Assembly (NCBI RefSeq): GCF_002159335.1
Contig: NZ_NFHP01000005.1
Location: 62,001 to 126,000 of the forward strand
Length of the DNA stretch: 64,000 nucleotides
Direction of reading: 5' to 3'
Source: Collinsella sp. An7
Lineage (GTDB): Bacteria > Actinomycetota > Coriobacteriia > Coriobacteriales > Coriobacteriaceae
In this document: in pieces, positions 28,098 to 37,196 of the stretch
Numbering within the stretch: position 1 is the first letter of the stretch
Layout of the letters: each line of letters opens with the position of its first letter
The notes under the pieces: model-generated
Seen by the model: the letters and a program-made list of their open reading frames with translations, nothing else
Databases searched by the model: none
Told to the model about the DNA's origin: nothing
Made by a program: the position numbers and the translations under genes

Positions 28098-29360
28098 ATG
28101 AAGGTTCTACCGTTCCCCTGCATTCGCCCCGTGCCCGAGCGGGCCGCGGAGGTCGCTGCACTCCCCTACGACGTCTTCGATCGTGCGGAGGCCGCCGCCT
28201 ACGTGAGCGAGCACCCGCTCTCCTTCCTCGGCATCGATCGCCCCGAGACCCAGTTTGCGCCCGAGCAGGACATGTACGCGCCCGAGGTCTACGCGCGCGG
28301 CGCCGAGCTTCTGCAGGAGCGCATCGACGAGGGTATCTACCAAGAAGACCCCTCCATGAGCTACTTCCTGTACGAGCTCACCCAAGATGGGCGCACCCAG
28401 ACGGGCGTGGTCGGGGTCTGCTCGGTGGCCGACTACGACGCGGGCACCATCAAGCGCCACGAGAACACCCGTGCCGAGAAGGAGCGCGACCGCATCGAGC
28501 ACATCCGCGCACTCGGCTGCCAGACGGGGCCGATCTTTCTGACCTACCGCGACGAGCCGGTGCTCTCCTTTATCCTCGCCACGGTCAAGAGCGGCTCGCC
28601 CCTCTACGACTTCACCGACGAGGAGGGCGTGCGCCAGCGCGTCTGGGAGGTGCGCCGCCCCGAGAGCGTCGACGCCATCCGCGAGATGTTCGGGCGCGTC
28701 CCCTGCGCCTACATCGCCGACGGGCACCACCGCGCCGCCTCGGCCATGCGCGTGGCGCACGAGATGCGCGCCGCGGCCGAGGAGGCCGGCACCTACACCG
28801 GCAAGGAGCCCTTCAACTACTTCCTCGCGGTGCTCTTTCCCGCAAGCGAGCTCACCATCCTCCCCTACAACCGCGTCGTGGCGGACCGTGCGGGCCGCTC
28901 CGTCGAGGAGCTGCTCGCCGAGGTGAGGGACGCGGGGTTTGAGGTTGCCGAGGTCGAGGGCGCCATCGAGCCCGCCGTACCCGGCGAGATGGGCATGTTC
29001 ACCGGCGGGCACTGGCACCGCCTTGCGCTGGGCCCCGAGCTTGCCGAGGCGGTGCGTGAAGCCGACCCCGTGAGCGCGCTCGACGTGTCCGTGCTCCAAG
29101 ACCGCATACTCGGCCCCATCCTCCAGATCGACGACCCGCGCGAGGACCCGCGCATCGCCTTTGTGGGCGGCATCCGCGGCACCGAAGAGCTCGAGCGCCG
29201 CGCCGGAACGGAAGGCGTTGCCTTCTCCATGCATGCCACGGGCATCGACCAGCTGCTCGCCGTAGCCGACGCCGGTCTCCTCATGCCGCCCAAATCAACC
29301 TGGTTTGAGCCCAAACTGAGAAGCGGCCTCTTCATCCACCGCATCGCCCCCAAGGCCTAA
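28098..29360 (+). CDS. DUF1015 family protein in serine cluster
   Basis: A 420-residue protein of the DUF1015 (COG4198) family, cytosolic by sequence. It begins KVLPFPCIRPVPERAAEVAALPYDV and has conserved-looking IKRHENTRAEKERDRIEHI (about residue 120) and CAYIADGHHRAASAM (about 205), where a DGHHR motif resembles ParB/sulfiredoxin-like nucleotide-using folds. ATG 28098 has GAGAGGA upstream. As I recall, DUF1015 genes often accompany serC-serA in anaerobes, implying a role in serine metabolism; no SerB phosphatase is seen here. A separate promoter is possible (TACAAT at 28028-28033). Confidence 0.8.
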   Translation: MKVLPFPCIRPVPERAAEVAALPYDVFDRAEAAAYVSEHPLSFLGIDRPETQFAPEQDMYAPEVYARGAELLQERIDEGIYQEDPSMSYFLYELTQDGRTQTGVVGVCSVADYDAGTIKRHENTRAEKERDRIEHIRALGCQTGPIFLTYRDEPVLSFILATVKSGSPLYDFTDEEGVRQRVWEVRRPESVDAIREMFGRVPCAYIADGHHRAASAMRVAHEMRAAAEEAGTYTGKEPFNYFLAVLFPASELTILPYNRVVADRAGRSVEELLAEVRDAGFEVAEVEGAIEPAVPGEMGMFTGGHWHRLALGPELAEAVREADPVSALDVSVLQDRILGPILQIDDPREDPRIAFVGGIRGTEELERRAGTEGVAFSMHATGIDQLLAVADAGLLMPPKSTWFEPKLRSGLFIHRIAPKA

Positions 29361-29403
29361 GGAACCAGCAGGCAGTAGGTAGCGGGCGCGCCGGCGCCGC
29401 ATC

Positions 29404-29481
29404 ATGGGCCAGTTGGGGACGTGCCCGTCCTGCACCATTTTTGAAAATGGTGCAGGACGGGCACGTCCCCAACTGACCCAT
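29404..29481. repeat. Expanded R-family element, near-perfect 78-bp hairpin
   Basis: ATGGG..CAGTTGGGGACGTG followed by CCCGTCCTGCACC and then the complement of both, with one mismatch over about 37-bp arms. Between convergent DUF1015 and ugpB genes; it may also stop transcription. Confidence 0.85.
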
Positions 29482-29610
29482 TTTCAAGTGAGTCAAAAAA
29501 GCGCGAGTGAAACGAGCGCGACACCCCAGAAACCCCGCAAGCATGTCTCCTCTAGGGATTTGACCCGCTATCTACCTTTTTCTCCTCCCCCGCATAAGCG
29601 GCGCAAGCGC

Positions 29611-29738
29611 CGGGGGTTAAACGGCGAGGGGCCGGCTGTACCTGAAGCGTGTTTCCCGCAGGCGATTTCATCGGCACGATGAAATCGCCGAGGACCACAC
29701 GCGAAAGGTACTGCCGGCCCCTCGCCGTTTAACCCCCG
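29611..29738. repeat. S-family structured element inside a 33-bp inverted repeat
   Basis: Outer arms of 33 bp (CGGGGGTTAAACGGCGAGGG...) have one mismatch. Inside lie GCGTG and CACGC, then conserved strands TTTCCCGCAGG (29652-29662) and CCGAGGACCAC (29688-29698) around a perfect 13-bp stem with loop GCA. A second copy with other arms and another inner stem is at 37048-37165. It fills the 29482-29756 gap, next to the ugpB 3' end. Confidence 0.8.
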
Positions 29739-29756
29739 ACCCGGGAGCTCAGACGT

Positions 29757-31085
29757 TTACGCAACCCCTGCGTTGGCGCTCTCGATCGCCGAGTTCGTGG
29801 AGTTCACCGCCGTCTCGATGGCCGCATCCACGTCGCCGCCGTTAAAGACCGACTCGAGCGCAGTCTCGAGGTCGGTGCGCAGCTGCGGGAGCTGCGAGCA
29901 GAGGGGGCCTGCGGTGATGTTGTTCACCTTGGAGTTGCGCAGCTGGTTGGCCGAAACCTCGAGCTGCGGGTACTCGGTGTAGATCTTGGAGAGCGTGTCG
30001 GTCTCGTAGGCGCCGGTGCTGATCGGGAAGTATCCGGTATCGCCCGCCCAGGTGGCCTGAACGTCGGCCGAGGTGGCGTAGGCGCAGAACTCCATCACGC
30101 CGCGTGCCACGTCATCCGAAAGCCCCGCCGAGATGCAGAGCGCGCCGCCACCGGCGTAGATGCCCTCGGCCTCCGTACCCTCCGACACGGGCAGAAAGCC
30201 GATCGAGACCTCAAAGTCAGCCGCGTCGATGATCTGGCGCGCCGTGGCCGAGGTGTCGATGTAGATGGCGCACTGGCGCTGCGAAAAGCCGCTGATCGCA
30301 TCGTCCTCGGAGCTGAAGGGCGTGAGCTGCCCCGCATCGTTGAGCGACTTGACCCAGTCGAAGAGCACCTTAATCTGATCCTGGTAGGCAACCTCGGTGC
30401 AGCGCTCCTTACGGCCGTTCTCGTTGTTGACCACGTACCCGCCCATGTTGGTGACCATCTGGTCCATAGCGTAGCCGTAGGCAAAGAGCCCGACCGGCGT
30501 CACGTCGCTCGCGGCGGCGATCTGCTCGGCCGCGGCGGTGAGCCCCTCAAAGGTGGTCGGGAGCTCCGTCACGCCCGCCTCGGTGAGCACGTCCTGGTTG
30601 TAGTAGACAACCGGGCAGGAGGAGTTGAACGGCATCGCGTACATCGAGCTGTCGTAGGTGTAGAAGTTCACGGCCTGCTCGAGGAGGTCGGAATCGTCGA
30701 AGTCGGTCTGCTCGATGAGGTCGGAGACGTTGGCGACGAGCCCGGAGTCGATCATCGACTGCAGGTTCTGCTCACCGATCTGCACGATCGCCGGAGCGCC
30801 CGAGCCGCCGGCCATGTTGAAGAAGCTACCAGTGGACTCATCGTAGCTGCCCTGGTACTCGGACTGCACCTCAAACTCGTCGGACTGCTCGTTGAAGCCG
30901 TCGACGATCTTCTGGAGGGCGTCACCGCGCGAGCCGTCCATGGAGTTCCACAGCAGGATGACGGTCTTGCCGTTCTCGGTGGTTGTGGTGTCGCCACCGC
31001 CCGAGCAGCCGGCGAGCGCCGTGGCCGCCAGGCCGAGACCGGCCAGCGAGAGGAAGGAGCGACGGGAGAGATTGGTTGCTTTCAT
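29757..31085 (-). CDS. ugpB: ABC transporter solute-binding lipoprotein, UgpB type
   Basis: A 442-residue extracellular binding protein for sn-glycerol-3-phosphate or glycerophosphodiesters (inferred). The signal peptide combines a twin-arginine-like SRRSFLSLAG with a lipobox LAGC at about residue 26, so the protein is membrane-anchored outside the cell. Family features: LLWNSMDGSRG and PFNSSCPVVYYNQDVL, close to the UgpB ligand site. ATG 31085 follows AAAGGAA by six bases. Last gene of a five-gene operon. Confidence 0.88.
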   Translation of the reverse strand: MKATNLSRRSFLSLAGLGLAATALAGCSGGGDTTTTENGKTVILLWNSMDGSRGDALQKIVDGFNEQSDEFEVQSEYQGSYDESTGSFFNMAGGSGAPAIVQIGEQNLQSMIDSGLVANVSDLIEQTDFDDSDLLEQAVNFYTYDSSMYAMPFNSSCPVVYYNQDVLTEAGVTELPTTFEGLTAAAEQIAAASDVTPVGLFAYGYAMDQMVTNMGGYVVNNENGRKERCTEVAYQDQIKVLFDWVKSLNDAGQLTPFSSEDDAISGFSQRQCAIYIDTSATARQIIDAADFEVSIGFLPVSEGTEAEGIYAGGGALCISAGLSDDVARGVMEFCAYATSADVQATWAGDTGYFPISTGAYETDTLSKIYTEYPQLEVSANQLRNSKVNNITAGPLCSQLPQLRTDLETALESVFNGGDVDAAIETAVNSTNSAIESANAGVA

Positions 31086-31136
31086 GCATGTTCCTTTCTG
31101 TGTCTGGTATACCGAGCGCATGCGGAGGGCCGGGCG

Positions 31137-32000
31137 CTACTTGAGCGCGCCCTTGGTCATGCCCTCCTGCAGGCGCTTCTGGCCAAAGAAGATGAGCGCG
31201 AGCGTGGGGATCGAGGTGATCACGGCGCCGGCAGCCATCATGCCGAAGTCGCTCATGCCCTCGCTGGAGTTGAGGGTGCGCAGGCCGATCTGCACCGTAC
31301 GGGCGGTGTCGTTGGTGGTGGAGATGAGCGGCCACAGGTAGGCGTTCCACGTCACCAGGAAGAAGTAGATGGCGAGCGTCACCGTGGTGTTCTTGACCAT
31401 GGGCACCACCACGCGGATGAAGAACTGGAAGCGCGAGAGCCCTGCGACGTCGGAGGCCTCCTTGAGCTCGCCGGGGATCTGCATCATGTTCTGGCGGTAG
31501 AGGAAGATGCCAAAGGTGGTGGCCACGCCGGGCAGGATGAGGCCCGCATAGGTGTCAATGAGCCCCATGGCGCGGATGGTCTGGAAGTTGGTGACCACGA
31601 GCACCTCGGCCGGGATCATCATCGTCGCCATGATCACGAGGAAGATGATGCGCTTGCCGCCAAAGGGGATGAAGACGAGTGCATAGGCCGCGAGCATGGA
31701 GAAGACGATCTGCAGCGCCGTACCCACGATGCCCACCACAAACGAGTTGACGATAAACTGCGCGAAGGGCTGTGCCTCAAACGCGTTGACGTAGTTCTCG
31801 AGATAGAGCGACGTGGGAATGTAGATGCCGTTGATGATGTCGGACAGCGGCGTGAAGGAGAGCGAGAACGAGAAGAGCACGGGGAACCCGACGACCACGG
31901 CGGCCACGATGAGCACCGCGTACATGGCGATGAGGCCCGTCCGGCTGGTGCGGCGGCCTATGCCGGCCACACGGGTCTTACGCTTGGTGAAAGGCATCAT
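31137..32000 (-). CDS. ugpE: ABC transporter permease, UgpE type
   Basis: A 287-residue inner-membrane permease with six spans and the EAA loop ELKEASDVAGLSRFQFFIRVVVPM (about residues 190-213) that docks on the ATPase. Its ATG overlaps the ugpA stop (ATGA at 31997-32000), so translation is coupled. Start may be either of two adjacent ATGs (32000 or 31997). Confidence 0.9.
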   Translation of the reverse strand: MMPFTKRKTRVAGIGRRTSRTGLIAMYAVLIVAAVVVGFPVLFSFSLSFTPLSDIINGIYIPTSLYLENYVNAFEAQPFAQFIVNSFVVGIVGTALQIVFSMLAAYALVFIPFGGKRIIFLVIMATMMIPAEVLVVTNFQTIRAMGLIDTYAGLILPGVATTFGIFLYRQNMMQIPGELKEASDVAGLSRFQFFIRVVVPMVKNTTVTLAIYFFLVTWNAYLWPLISTTNDTARTVQIGLRTLNSSEGMSDFGMMAAGAVITSIPTLALIFFGQKRLQEGMTKGALK

Positions 32001-32950
32001 TGGTAGGTCACCTTGCTCTCGGTCAGCTTGTTCTGGATATAGGAGATCGCGAAGATCACGATGAAGAGGATCACGCCTTGGGCCGATGCCGACCCGATGC
32101 GGAAGTTCACGAAGGCGTCGCGGTACAGACGGTAGATGAGCAGCACCGTGGCGTTGTTGGGACCGCCCTGGGTAAGCATGTCGATGAGGCCGAACGACTG
32201 GAAGGCGCTGATGAGCGTGACCGTCAGCACGAAGAACAGCGACGGCGAGATGAGCGGCACCGTGACCCGGCGCAGGCGGTACCAAAAGCCGCCGCCCACG
32301 ATGTCGACGCTCTCGTAGTAGGAGTCGTCGATGCTCTTGATGGCGCCGAGCAGGATCAGGTAGGCCATGCCGAGGTTCATCCAGATCGAGATGATCGAGA
32401 CCGACACGAGCGCGAAGTTCTGGTCGATGAGCCAGCCCACGCCCTCACCGCCAAAGAACTCGATGATGCGGTTGAGCACGCCGGAGTTGGCGTTGAACAG
32501 AAGGTTCCAGAAAACCGCGGCCGCAGCGACGGAGATACCCATGGTGGCCGAGAAGATCGTGCGGAAGATGCCCATGCCCGGCAGGTCCTGCGCGGTGAGA
32601 ACCGCGAGGAGCAGGGCGATCACAATGGTCAGGGGCACCGTGAGCACCACGTAGATGAGTGTGTTGGCGATCGCCTGGGTGTAGAGCGGGTCGGTGAAGA
32701 GCGTGATGAAGTTCGACAACCCGATGAACTGGGTCAGCCCGCCCGCCGGAGTGGTGGCGAAGAAGCTCGTGATGATCGTGCGGGCGAACGGGTAGATGAC
32801 AAAGATCGCGAAGATGGCGATCGACGGCAGCAGGTAGACCCAACCGGCGAGCGAGCGCTTGCCGCCGGGCGCCTCCTTGGGGGGCACCGCAACCGCAGCG
32901 GCGCCGGCAGCCTCCGCGCCCGCCAGGGAGCGCTTGGAACGCAAAGCCAT
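31997..32950 (-). CDS. ugpA: ABC transporter permease, UgpA type
   Basis: A 317-residue permease with six spans after a 30-residue charged and Ala-rich cytosolic tail. The EAA-like loop is DSYYESVDIVGGGFWYRLRRVTVPLI (about residues 222-247). ATG 32950 has GGGGGTGG upstream. Pairs with UgpE to form the membrane channel. Overlaps ugpE by four bases and lies 13 bp after ugpC. Confidence 0.9.
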   Translation of the reverse strand: MALRSKRSLAGAEAAGAAAVAVPPKEAPGGKRSLAGWVYLLPSIAIFAIFVIYPFARTIITSFFATTPAGGLTQFIGLSNFITLFTDPLYTQAIANTLIYVVLTVPLTIVIALLLAVLTAQDLPGMGIFRTIFSATMGISVAAAAVFWNLLFNANSGVLNRIIEFFGGEGVGWLIDQNFALVSVSIISIWMNLGMAYLILLGAIKSIDDSYYESVDIVGGGFWYRLRRVTVPLISPSLFFVLTVTLISAFQSFGLIDMLTQGGPNNATVLLIYRLYRDAFVNFRIGSASAQGVILFIVIFAISYIQNKLTESKVTYQ

Positions 32951-32963
32951 GTGCGCCACCCCC

Positions 32964-34139
<1,176 letters not shown>

Positions 34140-34167
34140 AACCATCTCCTCTGTGCGTGCTTGGCGT

Positions 34168-34971
34168 CTAGGCCCGGGCCGCCGGGGCAAACCCGTAGAA
34201 GTGCAGGGTGTTGAGGTCATCCTCACGGTCAGAACCGTGCTGGCCGTGGCCGTTGTCGGCGATGTGGACACCGTGGTCGGGCAGCCACGCCACCATGCGG
34301 TCGTGATGGGCCCACGCAGTGCGGGCGAGTCCGGCGAGCTCGCCGAAAGCGGCGATGTGGTGCTCGAGCGCCTCGAGGGCGCGCTTGGACTCGGGGTAGG
34401 TGGCGTGCATCACATCGTCGAACTCCTGGTTGTAGACCACGACGACATCGTGCTCGTCGGCGTCGATGAGCTCGCGCGCCTTTGCGTTGACATCTCCGTC
34501 GTAGGGCAGGATGAACCGGTCGATCGCACGGTCGGAGAAGAGGATGTCGAAGCTCGAGTCGGCGACCGCCACGAGGGCCACGCGCTTACCGGCGCGCACA
34601 AGCGCGTCGAAGAGCGAGTCCTGGGCGAGAATGTGCTTGTCGTAGCACTCGATACCGTGCACGTGCGGGGTCACGCCCGTGAACATGGTGCCGAAGCAGA
34701 CCGGGGTGACGGAGGGAAGCATGGTGCGCACGGGCAGCGCCACGGGCGCCTCGGCGAGCACGGGCGCGTACCAGGAGGTGTAGCGCTGGTAGAGCCACAG
34801 TGCCACCGCGTCGGGGCAGAAGAGCAGCGCGCGCTCGACGCGCTCGACGCCGCGAGCGCGCATGAAATCGCCCACCAGCGGGTAGGCGGGCTCGGCCTCG
34901 GCGGGCGGCTCGACGCCGAGGCACGCGGCGATGCTCGCGGCAACCTGGGTCATGGAGCAGTCGTTCAGCAT
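34168..34971 (-). CDS. Type I phosphodiesterase / nucleotide pyrophosphatase-like protein
   Basis: A 267-residue member of the alkaline phosphatase superfamily, first gene of the ugp-type operon. The NPP nucleophile region is recognisable in RTMLPSVTPVCFGTMFTG followed by PHVHGI; metal ligands fit NQEFDDVMHATYP and LPDHGVHIADNG. No signal peptide, so it should be cytosolic. It could cleave an imported phosphodiester such as a glycerophosphodiester to release glycerol-3-phosphate; that is inference. Shorter than most family members. AAAGGAG lies 11 bases before the ATG, a rather long gap. Confidence 0.72.
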   Translation of the reverse strand: MLNDCSMTQVAASIAACLGVEPPAEAEPAYPLVGDFMRARGVERVERALLFCPDAVALWLYQRYTSWYAPVLAEAPVALPVRTMLPSVTPVCFGTMFTGVTPHVHGIECYDKHILAQDSLFDALVRAGKRVALVAVADSSFDILFSDRAIDRFILPYDGDVNAKARELIDADEHDVVVVYNQEFDDVMHATYPESKRALEALEHHIAAFGELAGLARTAWAHHDRMVAWLPDHGVHIADNGHGQHGSDREDDLNTLHFYGFAPAARA

Positions 34972-35181
34972 GGGTCTTGAATCTCCTTTCGCAGCTCAAA
35001 CACTCGCTATGGTGAAGCGTGCGTGTCATGGCTGCGTAAAAGCGGCGTCACGGGTCGCGCGCGCCACGTAAAGGTTGCGCACGGCATACGCCAGCCCGGA
35101 GCGGCCGCTGGCAAGGAGAATTAGGTTTGTGAACTGGGGGGTTACGTTAGTTAAGAAACGGTAAGCACGACAGTGGGGCGG

Positions 35182-35281
35182 AGGGGGTCCGCCGGGTCTG
35201 GACCCACGGCCCTTCGCCGGGCTCGAGGTCGCGGCCCTTCGCCGGGTTTGGGCTGACTGCCCTGCACCGGGTCCGCGCATG
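35182..35281. repeat. 25-bp tandem repeat, four units
   Basis: Units aligned on CGGCCCTTCGCCGGG start near 35182, 35207, 35232 and 35257; the middle two match best. Part of the 780-bp gene-free stretch 34972-35751, which is almost entirely repeats. Confidence 0.7.
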
Positions 35282-35286
35282 CCACC

Positions 35287-35717
35287 GCCGCAGTTTCGCA
35301 CCTAAGGTGGCGTTGCGGCCGCCTTAGGTAACAAAACGCGGCAACGGTGAGCGTACCGTCCATGGCTGCCGCATTTTGTAACCTAAGGCCGCGTTTGAGC
35401 CCTCTTGGATGACAATCTGCGGCAACGACGATTTAGCTGCTCACCGCTACCGCAGTTTCGCACCTAAGTATGGGTCAAACGGAGCACGTCCCCAAATGAC
35501 CCATTGACGATCTGCGGCGCAATAGAGGCGCATCTGTGCATTGCACCGCAGATTGTCAATCGAACCGCGCTGTCGCGTCCCTTGTTTGACAATCTGCAGT
35601 AGAACAAAATCGGCGCGCCGAATGTTGCCGCAGATAGTCAATCGGAGCACCACGACGGCCCGTTTATTTGACAAACTGCAGCAGAACCGAAGCGCCGCTT
35701 GCCAATGCCGCACACCA
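35287..35717. repeat. P-family array: tandem ~81-bp hairpin units
   Basis: Units begin with (G/A)CCGCA at 35287, 35368, 35449, 35545, 35627 and 35707 (spacings 81, 81, 96, 82, 80). Each has a hairpin with arms like GCCGCAGATTGTCAA and TTGACAATCTGCGGC, then a spacer of about 25 bp. Loops and spacers differ between units while the arms stay paired. In the third unit and at the truncated sixth an R-family element is inserted. Confidence 0.8.
35470..35505. repeat. R-family element inside a P unit
   Basis: ATGGGTCA...TGACCCATT with GCACGTCCCC inside, placed in the loop of the third P hairpin, whose arms lie on either side (CCGCAGTTTCGCACC left, TGACGATCTGCGG right). Confidence 0.85.
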
Positions 35718-35753
35718 ATGGGTCAAACGGAACACGTCCCCAAATGACCCATT
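35717..35753. repeat. R-family element abutting a stop codon
   Basis: AATGGGTCA...TGACCCATT with ACACGTCCCC. Its last two bases are part of the stop codon (TAA, minus strand 35752-35754) of the exporter gene. It also truncates the sixth P unit. Confidence 0.85.
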
Positions 35754-36813
35754 ACGCGCCAAGGGCCATGAGGACGAGCCCCGCCACGACACCCACCACA
35801 TAGAGGAGCCCGAGGATCACCAGGTTCTCGCGGAGACTCCGGTTGGTGCGGAAGAGCACGAGAAAGCCCGTGCCAGCGCCCACGAGGGTTCCGGCGATCA
35901 TCGCGCCAAACGAGAGAACGCCTTCGAGGTAGAGCTGGGTCACCACGACGCTTGCCGCACAGTTGGGGATGAGCCCCACGAGCGCGGCGGCAAAGACCGA
36001 GAGCGCCTCGTTAGTGCCGAGCATCGTGGCGAGCGCGCCCTCGCCCACCGTCTCGAGCACGGCCACGAGCACGAGCGTCACCACATAGATAAAGACCGTG
36101 ACCTGCAGCGTGTGCGAAAGCGCACTCCTCACGACCGAGAACGCCATGCCCTTGGCGCGCACATGGTCGTGACCGTGCCCGTGGCAACCGTGAGCATGAT
36201 CATGGTCGCCATGATCGTGCGCGTGCACAGCGGCATCGTCGTCGCAACCGCAATGATCGCGCTCGCAAAGCCGATGGATGTAATCGGCGCCCTCGCCTGC
36301 CTCGGCAAGCTCGTCAATGAGGTCGGGCTCCGCCGCGGCACCGGCACCATGCTCCGCGCGCGGACCAAAGACCCCGCGTCGAACGGCCGCGTGCGCACGG
36401 ACGTTTCTGCGCAAGGCGCGGAGCGCAGCATCTGCCGCAAGGCCCACAACGGCCGCGATGAGCGCCTTGATGAGCAGGATCTTCACCACAAGCGCCACAT
36501 CGACCTGCTCGGCGAGGAGCAGGGGCAGCATCTCGTCGGAGGTAGAGAGAAAGACCGCCACGAGCGTGCCGAGCGTGATGACACGCCCGGCGTAGAGCGT
36601 CGCGCCCATGGCCGAGAAACCGCACTGGGGCACGATGCCCAGAAGCGCGCCCACCACGGGACCGGCCGCGCCGGCGCGCCGCACGAGCGCGTTCACCCGT
36701 TCCCCCGCCGTATGCTCCAAAAGCTCGAGCACCAGATAGGTCACAAAGAGAAACGGCACGAGCGGCAGCGTGTCCTCAAAGCTGTGAATCACGATATGTT
36801 CCAGGAGCTCCAT
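35752..36813 (-). CDS. ArsP_2-type putative heavy-metal exporter with His-rich loop
   Basis: A 353-residue membrane protein with two halves of about five spans each, matching the putative 10-span exporters of Pfam ArsP_2 (often annotated as manganese transporters). The halves carry similar signatures, GIVPQCGFSAMGATLYAG (about residue 58) and GLIPNCAASVVVTQLYLEG (about 278). Between them a cytosolic loop (about residues 165-225) is rich in His and Cys (HAHDHGDHDHAHGCHGHGHD), probably binding divalent metal. Start ATG 36813 has GAGG at three bases. Metal is unproven. Confidence 0.8.
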   Translation of the reverse strand: MELLEHIVIHSFEDTLPLVPFLFVTYLVLELLEHTAGERVNALVRRAGAAGPVVGALLGIVPQCGFSAMGATLYAGRVITLGTLVAVFLSTSDEMLPLLLAEQVDVALVVKILLIKALIAAVVGLAADAALRALRRNVRAHAAVRRGVFGPRAEHGAGAAAEPDLIDELAEAGEGADYIHRLCERDHCGCDDDAAVHAHDHGDHDHAHGCHGHGHDHVRAKGMAFSVVRSALSHTLQVTVFIYVVTLVLVAVLETVGEGALATMLGTNEALSVFAAALVGLIPNCAASVVVTQLYLEGVLSFGAMIAGTLVGAGTGFLVLFRTNRSLRENLVILGLLYVVGVVAGLVLMALGA

Positions 36814-37047
36814 GGGCCTCAGACCCCTTCATAGGCAAACGGGACGGCAGGCCCCGAGCGATGCGATTGCGCGCCGAGGCGCCCCGCACGCACAACACAA
36901 GCGCACGAAAACCGCCCAGCTAACGAGCGGCCATCATACCACGATGAGTTTCCTACGGAAAACTCTACGCCCCCTTCCCCACCAATCGTCGCAACAACTA
37001 CAATAAGCTCTCTGTATTTGACCTGCCATCCTTCGGTGGCAGCACAA

Positions 37048-37165
37048 GGGCCGTCGGAGCGTCCGCCGCGTACCCCGCAGCGAGTTTCCCGCAGGTCGTT
37101 CGAGCAAAGCTCGAACGACCGAGGACCACGAGCAAAAGGATGCCCACGCGCCGCATCGACGGCCC
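37048..37165. repeat. S-family structured element (second copy)
   Basis: Outer arms GGGCCGTCG (37048-37056) and CGACGGCCC (37157-37165) are complementary. Conserved strands TTTCCCGCAGG and CCGAGGACCAC flank a perfect 11-bp inner stem (GTCGTTCGAGC) with loop AAA. All paired parts differ from the copy at 29611-29738. It ends 31 bp before the exonuclease gene and fills most of the 36814-37196 gap; a -10-like TACAAT lies at 36999-37004. Confidence 0.75.
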
Positions 37166-37196
37166 GATCAGGGCAGCAACGACGAAAGGATCCCCC

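Noticed and set aside
29404-29682. Small protein starting MGQLGTCPSCTIFENG
   Set aside because: The frame reads through the expanded R hairpin. It is a translation of repeat DNA with no proper ribosome site, though databases may list it.
35287-35717. CRISPR array
   Set aside because: Spacing is regular, but the repeated part is a hairpin whose loop varies, units are about 81 bp, and no cas gene is present.
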